Source: Viscum album (Eukaryota > Streptophyta > Magnoliopsida > Santalales > Viscaceae). From it: a stretch of 64,000 bases of DNA. Shown here one piece after another: positions 49,301 to 60,272 of the stretch (the stretch's first letter is position 1; each line of letters opens with the position of its first letter). The notes beneath the pieces are model-generated. The model saw only the letters and a list, made by a program, of their open reading frames with translations. It ran no database searches and was not told where the DNA came from. Made by a program: the position numbers and the translations under genes. The stretch covers positions 1,019,049,343 through 1,019,113,342 of the forward strand of contig OY728159.1 of the NCBI GenBank assembly GCA_963277665.1, in the 5' to 3' direction.

Positions 49301-50010
49301 TGTAGGTTGATGTATCCAACCAATTTCCGGACTAAAGTCTGCAAGATCAAGAGAGATTTTATGAAATTCTCAGATGTACCAGCTCAAGAACCACCCCATC
49401 TTACCAAACTGAGGACCCTTTTAGCCCAACTCTTGGAATCAACAAATAAGATTCGAGGAGTTGAGCAAGAACCACAGAAAAAGCCCCAGTCCACCGAACT
49501 GGGGAATTTTTCAAATCCTCAATCCCTTCCTCAGTGGAAGTCAGTCTTCTCTCAGTTATAGAACAAGACACAAAAGGAACATAGAGCCAAATTATCAAGA
49601 TATTTCTTCCAAATTAGAGTTCATCAAGAAGTTCTTGAGGGATCAACTCAACAGAAGGCAGTGTCTCATCAGGGACATGGAAGAAGACGGTATTGTGGAA
49701 ATGCTGATAGAAGGGATACAATGTGTTATGCATCAATTAATGTCATCAATGCTATTGTTTCTGATCCTCCAGAACATGAGGCTCACCCAGAGGGATCATA
49801 TGAGGAAGTTCCTCTTCAAGTGGTTGTGCACCCAAAGTCAAATAAAGAAGGTGTGTGTACAAAAAATCAAAGGCTTACCCAGAATCTAGGTATTCCTTCA
49901 AGTAACCAACTTCCCCCTCTCCGAAAGGCGTCCAACAAGGGGAAAAGAAAAAAATTCAAGTTACATTCCACTCTTCCTCTGGATAATTCCAATCACTCTC
50001 ACTAGAGAAA
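46364..50010 (+). pseudogene. Element E extra ORF upstream of gag (ORF1)
   Basis: A 3.6 kb coding-like region between PBS and gag, readable as overlapping frames: 46393-46614, 47849-48055, 48413-48697, 48713-48895, 48938-49192, 49244-49561 and 49661-50005. Ogre-type elements carry an ORF of unknown function here, and this fits by position and size. The part at 47060-47920 has a repeated motif of the type QAxTPI. The middle (48413-48697) is Ser/Glu-rich. The end (49900-50005) is basic (KGKRKKFK). I recognise no domain. The minus-strand ORF at 47225-47638 is a shadow of the repeats. Confidence 0.65.
47060..47925 (+). repeat. Coding repeats in element E ORF1 (xAxTPI motif)
   Basis: The protein motif KKAYTPI, QAYTPI, KQGHTPI, QQAHTPT, SQAHTPD, NQAHKPI occurs at about 47071, 47175, 47269, 47372, 47834 and 47896. 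The first four are about 95-105 bp apart and share surrounding residues such as QQSRLPVLKEI. The DNA core is CAGGCACATACACCTA. Confidence 0.75.
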
Positions 50011-50135
50011 AGGTTCGCACAATAAGAGGAAGAAATGAAGGAATTAAGAAGGTTGAATGAAAACTATTTCAAGATAGTCTTCCTCCTAAGTGTGCTAGAG
50101 TCAGTTAGTCAAGGGAATTTGTTATAGCTACTGAT

Positions 50136-51520
50136 ATGGATCAAGAATATCCTCCTTTACCAGTACACCCTCACTGGTCTAATCTTATGGGTCATGAGAA
50201 ACAACAATTGGTGGTGCTACCATCAGTTGAAGTACCAGCCACCACACCTGTCCAAGCTCCAGTTGTTACACCTACTCAGGTCCATGCTTAGCCAAATTTT
50301 TCTCAAAAGTTATTAACTACCACTGAGTGAATAACAGCTTGGTTGGAATCTATGGAGGGAAAGTGTGCACAAATTCAACCAGAAAAGTGAGCTTACCCTG
50401 AATGGGTTGATGCAATTCCTCCCCCATCAAATTTTACAAGTACCACATTCCCAATCTTGAATGGTTTGGGAGACCCAGAGCAACAATTAACACATTTTGT
50501 ATCTCATTGTAATCCTATGATGGGAACTCCTCAGAAACAAGAAGTAGTTAAGATCAAGTGTTTTTTACATTCATTACAAGGTCCTGCTTTTTTCTGGTAT
50601 ACAAGCTTGCAATCCCGATCAATTACTGGGTGGGAGGATCTCTGTCAATGATTCCTTCTTCAATTCATCTCAACTTTGCCAAAGACAACAATTTTTTATC
50701 TTAGAAATTGTAAGAAAAGGAAGAATGGAAGATTTTCATATTTCATTTCTCACTGGAAGGGATTTAAAATTTCCTAAGATTAGCACTCCCCCAAGAATAA
50801 TTGTTGTCAATCTGTGTGGAAAATTGGTATGATGAGTTATGCACACCGTTGATCCCTGTGAAATATACAGGAGGGTTTTGAGACCTTACTTTGATCACTC
50901 AGCGGATCGAAGACTCTCTTACAAACACTAAGGATAAAACTCGTGTAATTCCATTATCTACATGAAGGAGAATGGGTAAAGAAGAGACTGATAAATTTAC
51001 GCTTAAACAAGCACATGTACCTACTTCTACTTCAAAAGCTTCATCTTATCAAAGGGATCCACCTCCTGAGCATCAACAATAGAGGCTGTTTCGTCAAGAT
51101 GATCAAAGAGATCAAAGACGGAAACAATTTGAGGAGTTAAAGATAAAATTTTATTCTTTATAAAATAAAAAGTTCATGGTTACTTCCTTTCACCTATAGA
51201 AAGTAATTTGGTTTAGTTTGCAATGCCTAAATGGACGAACAAAGAAAGAGATAAATACCTTCCCAACTATTTCCCATTTCATCAGATGTCGGGGCATCCC
51301 ATTCAGCAGTGTTTTGTCTTCAAAGACATCCTACAAAATATGGTGGACTCGGCACTGGTAAAACTGAAGGGTTCTTCAGTCCAGGTAGCATGTGTTACTA
51401 CTACAGATCCAGAGGAAGAAGGGGAGTGGCAAGAAGTCAAAAGAAAAAATGTGAGGAAATATGATGATTATATGGTCAGAAAAACAATCAACCGAACTCA
51501 TGTCATTTTTTGAACACAAT
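50136..51520 (+). pseudogene. gag: Element E gag
   Basis: Start taken at 50136 (MDQEYPPLP), because element A has a like start at the same place. The capsid core contains ILNGLGDPEQQLTHFVSHC (about 50455-50510) and GTPQKQEVVKIKCFLHSLQG. After several stops a C-terminal segment, FHQMSGHPIQQCFVFKDIL (about 51280-51336), resembles the single zinc-knuckle-like end of Tat-lineage gag, but only one Cys of the pattern is left. An acidic stretch (TTDPEEEGEWQEVKRKN) follows. Confidence 0.85.
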
Positions 51521-52059
51521 TGAAGAAACCAATTGTGTCTTCTGTTATGAATTCCATAGAAAAACCCTCTTTATCAGAGGGAAAATCCTCAAAGAAGCTG
51601 CATAATTCAAATAAAGAAGTGCAGTCAGATGAAGATGAGCTCGTGTCAAAGCCCAAGTTGTCTTTGACTCTGGAATATTTTATGCCATATCCCTCAAAAG
51701 CACAGGAACCTTCCCCACCAAAAGGCATAGCCAAAATTGGATAATAAGGTAAATTATTAATCAGATGAATATTTGATCTTTGGTTCTATTAACATGATTC
51801 ACTTAACAGATCCTTATGCCAGTCACAGTTTCGATCTTAATGAGCCTAAGTTCCTTGTATCAAACTGAGGAATTAGAGGGAGTTCCATAGGTCTAGGATA
51901 CATAGGAAGATGTGGATATCCCAAAAACCACTATTCCAATTCTACTCCTTCTAGAAATATGTATGCAGTAGAAACTCGTGGTAGAGACCTTCAGAAGGCT
52001 CAATAAGAACAAGACGGTTCTTCGATGCATGGCAGATTCAGTCCTGGTACAATTATTTT

Positions 52060-52995
52060 GGAGGATCAATTGGAGGTTACACCTTCTTCCTCTTAGAAAG
52101 TAAATAAACCTAGTTGGTCTTATCTTCCAAATCCAGGAGTATTTCCAACTTCTACCCTAATACAAGAAGCATCTACTTCCAAATCATCAACTTCTAAGGT
52201 ACCTACAAAACCACATGTTTCTATTGGGAAACGCATACCTTTGGATCAAAAATATTATGTATTGAAACATTTGTCCCATGTACTAGACATGTTATCAATT
52301 ATGGATGCCTTGAATCTATCAAAGGATCTTCTAGAGGCACTCATTGAGGCTTTATCAAGTCCTCAGGAATTCAAAACTGAAATTGATGTAGCTGAAGTCT
52401 ACCATGTAGAGAATGATCTTGCAGAATTACATGCAGTGATATATTTTATAGATGAAGATGAATATGATGTTTTTCATGGACATATTATACCTTTGTATTT
52501 ATCTGGAAAGGTCAATGATGTAGACATCCGAAGATATTTCATTGATAATGGTTGAGGAGTCAACCTCATCCCCATTTGTACAATTCGTCAATTGGGCCTT
52601 ACCGAATCTGATTTATCTCCTTCTACATTGATTTTGCAAGGATATGATAAAAATGAATAAGAACCTCTGGGCGAGATTACACTCAGAACTCAGTTTGGGG
52701 ATCTTATATCCAATTCAGATTTTAGGGTTGTTCATCATGACACATCCTTCAATATTTTGCTTGGAAGACCTTGGCTACATAAACATGCGGTTATCCCTTC
52801 ATCATATCATCAATGTCTCAAATATTTTTTCAATGGTCAAATTGGTACATTATATGGTGATAAGGCCCCATTCAAAACATGTGAATCTCAATAAATTAAG
52901 GCGGAATTCTATCACATGGAGGGAAAGGAGAAATCCACAACAAGGGAGGTTACCAAAGTTAATGCTCCATATGGTTTGGAAAAGATTCTAGTAAA
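52060..52995 (+). pseudogene. Element E protease
   Basis: The domain begins after a Ser/Thr-rich linker. The active-site region reads FIDNG-stop-GVNLIP (about 52538-52570), where Tat relatives have a D-G-G/S box followed by VNxLP. HHDTSFNILLGRPWLHKHAV (about 52733-52792) and PSSYHQCLKYFFNGQ are the characteristic protease end of this group. One stop lies directly after the active site, and another two follow. Confidence 0.87.
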
Positions 52996-53549
52996 CCCAT
53001 TCATACATGTGAGTATAGATCACGTGTTTCCTATCATTCAAATTGACAGGATAGACCCAAATCCAAATACTTTTATAGAAACTTCCATAATGTCCATTAT
53101 GGAAACCAAGCCAGACAACATGGGAGAAATTAGTGATTCACCAAGTAATGATGAAAGCTAAAATGGAGATGTCTTCATTTCATCTGCTGAAATCCGGCAA
53201 CTCTATACTTCTCCAACTAGGCCAGAATAAGTTACAGCAATGTCAGAGGTGAAGGATTATGTCAATTCTCAATCCATAATCTCCTCTTTATAACCCAAAT
53301 AAGACCCTTCATCGTCAATAGGGTCAAAAATGGAAGCTTCTTCCTCAAGATGTTCAAATTTTAACATCACTCCTAATCATGGAAATTCTGCATCATCATT
53401 TACTATGCAAGTAGAAATAGAAGAGATAACACATATTGAAGAAGAAGGGGAAGACCCCAGGGATGCTCCTCCAACATTTGAAGAGGGTATCTCTAGCACT
53501 GTTGATGAACTTAGAAAAAATAAATCTGGGTACAAAAGAAGATCCACAC

Positions 53550-54400
53550 TCCACTTTAATTAGTGTGACCATGACTCTTGAAGAGCAAGAAATGTATATT
53601 TCATTTTTAAAGAAAAATTGAGTATATTTTCTTGAAATTATACAGAAATTATAGGGCTTGATCTTGATGTTGCTACTCATCGTTTGGGTTTTCTATAAGA
53701 ACATCGAGTATTCAAGCAAGCCGCAAGAAGAACACACCCAACTTATGTTTCCAAAATTAAAGCTAAAGAGGATAAGATTATCAAATCTAACTTCTTCAGA
53801 GAAGTTCAATATTCCAAATGGTTGGCTAATATTGTCCTTGTGAAAAAGAATAATGAAAAAATTAGTGTTTTCATTGATTTCAGAGATCTCAATCAGCATT
53901 GTCCTAAGGATGGTTTTCCAATTCCTATCACATAACTCTTAATTGATGCAACAGCTGGCTATGAAGCACTTTTCTTCATGGATGGATATTATGGGTATAA
54001 TCAAATCTGAATGGCTCTAGAAGATGAAGAATATTCAGCTTTCAAATCCCCTCAGGGTGTTTTTTACTATCGGGTAATGCTCTTTGGCCTGAAGAATGCA
54101 GGCACAACATATCATCATGCCATGCACTATATATTCAAACCCTTTTTAAGGAAATTTATTCAATGTTATGTGGAAGATTTTGTGGTTAAATCCAAACAAC
54201 ATTCTAATCACTTGGATGATTTTGAAGTCATATTCCACAAACTTCGACAACACAACTTGAAGATGAACCCCATGAAATGTTCTTTTGGCGTAACCTCAAG
54301 AAAATTTCTCGGCTTTGTTGTACGCCATCGTGGTATTGGAGTCGATCCTGAGAAGACAAAATCATTCCTTGGTATGTCACCTCCTTGAAATTTGAAATAA
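53550..54400 (+). pseudogene. pol: Element E reverse transcriptase
   Basis: The approach region LGTKEDPHSTLISVTMTLEE (about 53527-53586) is the usual Tat-lineage linker. RT blocks follow: REVQYSKWLANIVLVKKNNE, FIDFRDLNQHCPKDGFPIP, IDATAGYEALFFMDGYYGYN and YYRVMLFGLKNAGTTYHHAM. The catalytic box reads YVED (54167-54178) followed by FVVKSK: the first Asp of the YVDD metal site has become Glu. FLGFVVRHRGIGVDPEKTK closes the domain. Stops interrupt it at 53936, 54009 and 54387 or so. Confidence 0.92.
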
Positions 54401-55015
54401 TTGAGAGGAATTCAAGGAAACTTGGCCTATATTAAGTGTTTCATTGCCAATCTAGAAGGAATAAGTTTACCCTTCACCAAATTGATGAAGAAGATAGTCA
54501 CTTTCCATTGGACTGAAGAATGTCAGAACGAATTCAATATTCTCAAAAAATATCTCTTGAGTCTACCAGTATTAATTCCACCTGTTGAAGGAAGACCACC
54601 TATTCTTTATGTGATAGCTTTAGAGCAATCATTGGGTGCCATCCTTGATCAGAAGAATGATTCTAGGAATGAAAACAGCCTTTACTATCTTAGTCGAACT
54701 ATGCTTGAAGTAGAAACCCTATATTCAAGTATTGAAAAATGCTACCAATCTTTAGTCTTTGTAGTTCAAAAGTTGAGACACTTCTTGCAACATCATTAGG
54801 TCCATTTGGTATCTCGCAATAACCCGCTAAAATTCATATTTAGCCATCCAATGCTTATAGGACATCTGGAAAGGTGGGAAGTTATTTTTCAGCAATTTGA
54901 TATCCAGTATGTGTCTCGAAAGGCAATAAAGGGACAATATATGTCTGATTTCATTGTTGAACATCTTTCAGTAGAAGATACATCTTTAGATATTGAACTT
55001 CCCGATGAGTAAGAC
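54401..55015 (+). pseudogene. Element E first (gypsy-type) RNase H, decayed
   Basis: The connection domain GNLAYIKCFIANLEGISLPF is followed by VTFHWTEECQNEFNILKKYL. LYVIALEQSLGAILDQKND (about 54607-54663) is the RNase H start, with the usual DAS-type triplet lost (VIALEQ). SLYYLSRTMLEVETLYSSIE and RWEVIFQQFDIQYVSRKAIK (about 54862-54921) close it. Loss of catalytic residues in this copy, next to a second RNase H, is the pattern known for the Tat lineage. Confidence 0.88.
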
Positions 55016-55048
55016 TTTTCTATTCAAGATAATCTTCAAACATGGGAA

Positions 55049-55669
55049 ATGTACTTTGATGGTGCTTCCATAAGTCCAACAGGGAAGAAAATGGAAGATC
55101 CAAAATTCAAAAAAAATTGGTTAGGAATTGTGCTCATTTCTCTAGAAAAGGTAGTGCAACCCTATTCCTTCTTATTGTGGGAAGGAGGTACAAATAATGA
55201 AGCAGAATACCAAGATCTCATCACAGGATTGGAGTTGGCACTTCAGGCACAAGTGAATCACTTAAAGATGAAAGGTGATTCAGACCTAGTAATCAAACAA
55301 TTTAATGGGGATTATGCCATCAGAAAAGAATATTTAATCCCTTTGTATGATTATGTTAGAAAGTTAATGGTGGAATTTACTTCTGAACCGACATTTTCTT
55401 ATGTCTCGCGATCACAAAAGGCTGAACCTGGTCTATTGGCTAATATAGCCACAGCTCTGGAAAATCCAAATCAGGACGAGACAAGAATCAGTATTGCCCA
55501 CCATCATATAGTTTCACCTTATTTTCAAATCAGAACAGAGGAAATCAATGAAATTAGTCCCATTCCTGAATCATATGGTCATAATACAGGATGGATGAAA
55601 CCCATCAGGGAATACCTTCAAAATGGAACACTTCCACCTGATAGAGCTGGGAAAGAACAAATCCAGTGA
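55049..55669 (+). pseudogene. Element E second (archaeal-type) RNase H
   Basis: One open stretch of 206 codons. MYFDGASISPTGKK holds the first Asp. GGTNNEAEYQDLITGLELAL (about 55187-55246) holds the catalytic Glu, and KMKGDSDLVIKQFNGDYAIR the next Asp. The order and spacing are those of the aRH domain that, in plant Ty3/gypsy elements, marks the Tat lineage. A tail of about 80 residues leads to the integrase. The domain itself has no stop, unlike its neighbours. Confidence 0.9.
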
Positions 55670-55672
55670 TGT

Positions 55673-56830
55673 GTGGTCAATTTTATACTTCATGATGGCC
55701 CAGATCACCTAGAAAAGATTCTCTACAAAAGAGGTTTTGATGGAATTCTCTTCAGATGTATTGATGGTGAAGAGACAATGGTTGTCATGAAAGAAGTTCA
55801 TGTAGGAGTCTGTAGTGCCCACCAGTCTAGACATAGACTATCTGATCAAATCCGAAGGCTTGGATACTTTTGGCCTTCCATGATACAAGATTATGCTGAT
55901 TTCACGAAGAAGTGTCATTCTTGACAACTACATGCCAACTTCATACATCAACCCCCAGAGTTGTTTCATACAAATAAATACTCATGGCCATTTTCCACAT
56001 GGGGAATGGATGAAGTGGGACCTTACCCTTCAGCTACATCCAAGCAGTTTAAGTATATTCTTATTTCTACTGACTTCTTTTCCAAATGGGCGGAGGCAAT
56101 ACCTCTCAAAGATGTTAGTTCTAAAATCATTACCAGATTTAGTGTCCCTCATTCCATATTGAAGGACAATGGCACCAACTTCTATTCATCCGAGGTAAGG
56201 AGGTTGTATCAAGAATACAACATCAAATCCAACCATTCATATAAGTATCATACAGTGGCCAATGGAAAAATAGAAGCCTTCAACAAGACTCTTCCAAACA
56301 TACTGCAAAATGTGGTGGATAAAGATAAGAAGTCATGGCCTGATAAACTTTTTCTTGCTTTATGGGCTTATCAGACCACCACCCACACTGCAACGCGGTC
56401 AACTCCATATTCATTGATGTATGGAAAAGAAGCAGTATTTCCCATTGAGGATCAATTACCCTCTCTTAGAGTTTCCATTTGCGATCAGTCATCTACAGAT
56501 GAACAATCTCAAAATCGATTGGATGAATTGGAACGATTAGATGAAAAAAGACTGTGCACCCTGCACCACATGGAAGTCTATCAGAATTTAATAGCATGAG
56601 GTTTCAACAAAAAAGTTCATCTTCATTCTTTCATTCAGGGAGAATTGGTATTGGTTCTCAGAACTCCAATGATACCAGGAAGGAAACCACCCAAGCTTGA
56701 ACCAAAGTTGGAAGGACCTTACTCAATACATAAGGTCTACTCAAATGGAGATTATTATTTAATCTCAATGGATGGAGAACTCATCATGACTCCAACCAAT
56801 GCCAGATTTCTGAAGAAGTATTTTGTGTAA
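55673..56830 (+). pseudogene. Element E integrase and pol end
   Basis: The zinc-binding part HVGVCSAHQSRHRLSDQIRR ends KKCHS-stop, the last Cys codon having turned to TGA. The core has WGMDEVGP (first Asp, about 56005), ILKDNGTNFYSSE (second Asp, about 56158) and ANGKIEAFNKTL (Glu, about 56260), so the DDE triad is kept. FLALWAYQTTTHTATRSTPY and LMYGKEAVFP follow. The end module, LVLVLRTPMIPGRK to GPYSIHKVYSNGDYYLISMDG, finishes with FLKKYFV at 56830. No chromodomain is present, as expected for Tat. Confidence 0.92.
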
Positions 56831-56837
56831 CACAAAT

Positions 56838-57720
56838 ACCCTTACATCCAGCAAGATGTTAAACTGCATAACCGATATCCTAGCTACATGATGCTAAACT
56901 GTGCAGCACTTGTCCAACATGACGTTAAACTGTGATGTCCTAGCTGCATTATGCTAAACTGTACAACACTCATTTGTCCAACATGATTTTAAACTGTATT
57001 TTCCCTCTTATGTCCACCAATACATTAAACTACATAACCGAAGTCCTAGATGCATGATGCTAAACTGTGCATCACTTGTACAACATAACATTAAACCATG
57101 ATGTCCTAGCTACATGACGCTAAACTGTACAACACTCATTCATCCAACATGACATTAAACTTTATTTTCCCTGTTACGTCTAGAAAGATGTTAAACTTCA
57201 TAACTGATGTCCTAGCTACATGATACTAAACTGTGCAGCACTCGTCCAACATGACATTAAAATGTGATGTCGTAGACACATGACGCTAAACTGTATAGCA
57301 CTCATTCATCCAACATGACGTTAAACTGTATTGTCCCTCTTATGTCCAGCAATATGTTAAACTTCATAACCGACATCCTAGCTATAAGACACTAAACTGT
57401 GCAGCACTCGTCCAACTTGACGTTAAACTGTGATGTCCTAGCTACATTACGCTAAACTGTAAATCACTCATTCTTCCAACATGATGTTAAATTGTATTGT
57501 CCCTCTTACGTACAGCAAGACGTTAAACTTCATAACTGATGTCCTAGCTACATGATGCTAAATTGTGCAGCACTCATCCAACATGACGTTAAATTGTGAT
57601 GTCCTAGCTACATGATGCTAAACTGTACAACACTCATTCATCTAACATGACGTTAAACTATATTGTCCCTCTTACGTCTAGAAAGACGTTAAACTGCATA
57701 ACCATCGTCCTAGCTATAAG
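56838..57720 (+). repeat. 166-bp higher-order tandem array after pol of element E
   Basis: The marker CATAAC recurs at 56867, 57033, 57199, 57365, 57531 and 57697, exactly 166 bp apart each time. Each 166-bp unit holds five subunits of about 30-36 bp, each with a TTAAACT or CTAAACT core (in the first unit at about 56859, 56894, 56925, 56954, 56989). After 57720 the subunits go on without the 166-bp order to about 57985. Confidence 0.95.
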
Positions 57721-57985
57721 ACGTTAAATTGTGCACCTCTTCATCCCACATGACATTAAAAGGTGAAAAAATACCTAAATTTTCCAACATGACATTAAAC
57801 TGTTTCCACATTGTCCTCACTGCAAGACATTAAACTATATAGCCTTATGTCCTAGCTACATGAAGCTAAACTGTATAGCACTCGTCCTTGCTATATGACG
57901 TTAAACTATACAACCCCTCTTTTGTCCTTACTGCATGACATTAAACTTCATAGTCCCCTCTTTGTCCAACATGATGTTAATTTGT
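57721..57985 (+). repeat. Degenerate continuation of the TTAAACT subrepeats
   Basis: GACATTAAACT and GACGTTAAACT boxes continue at irregular spacing after the regular 166-bp array. Subunits are longer, about 45-60 bp. Confidence 0.8.
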
Positions 57986-57999
57986 GCATTGTTAAGGTT

Positions 58000-58330
58000 G
58001 TTGCTACCTCTTGTTTCTCACACCGAGTATGACTCATGTGATATTAGAGTAAAATTCAACCATAACACCCTCTCTGGGCCGCTAACCATGTGTAAGTCCC
58101 AATAACATTTTTTTTAGGTCGTTGTCCTCAAAAACAACTTGATCACCAATTCATTCTTTAATCAAACTATGTGGACTTTGATCCTTGCCTTCTAGGATGG
58201 GTACATAGGCAACCTCCAGAGGTTAAAGCCGAAAACCAATCTCTTTACATTGGTTCACCTCCATCTCATACGATGTTGATTCATGAAGCCACCCTAGAAC
58301 CAATTTTTTTACATTGGTTCACCATCATCC
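58000..58330 (+). repeat. LTR-like segment inside the 3' interior of element E
   Basis: CTACCTCTTGTTTCTCACAC and the next lines correspond to the LTR segment beginning near 45426 (GATACCTCTTGTTTCTCAAA). The common order is: CCGAG.ATGACTCA, a TAACCAT box, a TGTAAGTCC-type box, then a hairpin module. The copy is diverged and holds short indels. Confidence 0.75.
58163..58210 (+). other. Hairpin module, 3' interior copy 1
   Basis: Outer arms CTATGT (58167-58172) and ACATAG (58203-58208) are fully complementary. Inner arms ATCCT (58181-58185) and AGGAT (58194-58198) are complementary as well. Same layout as the LTR copies. Confidence 0.65.
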
Positions 58331-58575
58331 TTGCTATATGACATTAAGTTATTCTCACTTTTTGTCCTGTATGACAATAAACTACAACATTCTTTGACAC
58401 CCTCACCTGAGAGGGAATACTTATTTACATTGATCTCCAATCATGTTATATTCCAAAGAATACGTGCATACATGGCAATTCCTGAACTTTAAATATTGGG
58501 TCGAACCATCATTGCACTAAAGTCTCCTTTCACCCTTCACTTATACGAACCAAATCTGTACAGAGGGTATTTCCA

Positions 58576-58620
58576 GAACTATGTGTGGCTTGATTCCAAT
58601 CCTTATGGGATACGTAGGAA
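58576..58620 (+). other. Hairpin module, 3' interior copy 2
   Basis: Outer arms CTATGT (58579-58584) and ACGTAG (58612-58617) pair with one U-G wobble. Inner arms TCCAAT (58595-58600) and ATGGGA (58605-58610) pair with one mismatch. Confidence 0.6.
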
Positions 58621-58859
58621 CGTTAGATCATCCCTCTAATCTAGCCCCAAGTCTTTGGGCCTAATCCCAAATTCCACTTTCATTCCCTTAGCTAAAAATT
58701 CCCCTTGTGAAAACATGAATGTGGTATGAAAAACCTGGTCTTGATTCACATCGGGTTTATAAAACACACACAGTGTATTCCTTATTATGGTCTGAGCTCT
58801 ATGAAACTAAACTAAGATCTCATACACTCTCGTCCCTCATGATGTTAAACTATATTTCA

Positions 58860-58905
58860 AGAACTACGTATAGATTGATTCCCATCCTAATGGGATACGT
58901 AGTGA
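58860..58905 (+). other. Hairpin module, 3' interior copy 3
   Basis: Outer arms CTACGT (58864-58869) and ACGTAG (58897-58902) are fully complementary. Inner arms TCCCAT (58880-58885) and ATGGGA (58890-58895) are fully complementary with a four-base loop. Confidence 0.65.
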
Positions 58906-59082
58906 AGTCCAACACCTTAATCCAGGACCCAGTCATAACATGATTATGGATAGCATTGGTCTATGTATCTCCTTCATACATTAGAAAATACTCATATTCA
59001 TGTGTCATACTCCTAACCTTAAATACTTCCAGATCTCCATAACCCTTTTCTTGACTCCTGGTCACAAAATGTCTAATACCCT

Positions 59083-59258
59083 AGAGTTATTTTTCTTGAC
59101 TATGCAGCACGTTCCCTTAGGCCGCCTTACATAAGTAGTCCACATAATGGACATGTCAGCCAAAAGATGCTATTATTTGACTATGCAGCCAATTCCCTTA
59201 AGCGGCCCTGCATAATTCAACCCCCTAACGGGTTTTTCAAATAGTGGTAACTTCATTA
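59083..59258 (+). repeat. Direct repeat copy 1 in 3' interior of element E
   Basis: A unit of about 176 bp, repeated at 59580-59754. Inside each copy TTGACTATGCAGC followed by TTCCCTTAGGC or TTCCCTTAAGC occurs twice, so the unit is itself a dimer. Confidence 0.9.
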
Positions 59259-59579
59259 TTGAGAGGAAAACCTCTTTTGTCCTTATTTTTTTTAACAACA
59301 ATATGTAGGGATCCGCAAAAATATCCATCCTCAGCATATTTGTCCCATACTCTTTTTCATGATCTAAAAATATTCAAGTCTATGGTTTATATTTCCCTTC
59401 CCTGTGTTTGGGTCAAACCTTCATAGGAGTGACATTCATCCAATTATTTGATAATATTGATTGGAAATATCCTCTCCATATTCAAGTACCACTCTCCATA
59501 CAGCAGAATTTGTGCTTCGGAAAATTTGAATCTCCATAAACATTCATTGGCCTTTTAGAATAGAAAAGTAAAATTTCTG

Positions 59580-59754
59580 AGTGTTATTTTGCCTGACTAT
59601 GCAGCATGTTCCATTAGGCAGCCTTGCATAAGTAGTATATATAACAGACATGTCAACCAAAAGATGCTATTATTTGACTATGCAGCCAATTCCCTTAAGT
59701 GGCCCTACATAATTCAACCCCCTAACGGGTTTGTTAAATAGTGGTAACTTCATT
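59580..59754 (+). repeat. Direct repeat copy 2 in 3' interior of element E
   Basis: Second copy of 59083-59258, offset by about 496 bp. It ends with CCCCCTAACGGGTTTG, followed by AAATAGTGGTAACTTCATT, as copy 1 does with small changes. Confidence 0.9.
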
Positions 59755-60272
59755 CTTGGGAAATAATTCTTTTAATACCTACTAGCAATTTTTCATATCA
59801 TTCCTTAGATTAAAAATTTCTTAAGTTATAGTTTACATGTTTTCCTCTATACTTAAATGTGGTAATATGTTTTTAGATAAATTATCAAGGAATTGAGTAA
59901 AATTTAATTCATTCAGTCAAAGCTATTCCGACCTTAAACAATATCCTTTTTATGTCTGACATGTATGAATTTAAACTGCCCACAAAAGTCAATGGAACTC
60001 TGAATAAAAGTCAAGTCCTAGCTTACTAAACATACATTTTGTATGATTTAGGTAATCTTGAGAAATAAAAAGATTCAATTTTTGTAGGTTTATTTTTATA
60101 ATCCTAGCAAAAATCAAACTGTACTTACTAGGCCCATTGGCCTAAGTAAATTTTTTTTAAACAGTTTGCAAAAGAATGCAGAAACAAATGATTGAAGATG
60201 AAAGTGTCCTTCATTTATACACAAGAGTTAGAAGGATTCCCATAGATTGGAGTCTCTTATCATTTTCAGGAA

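Noticed and set aside
56838..57720. Stand-alone satellite array or centromeric repeat
   Set aside because: It lies wholly between pol and the 3' LTR of element E, so here it is part of the retrotransposon.
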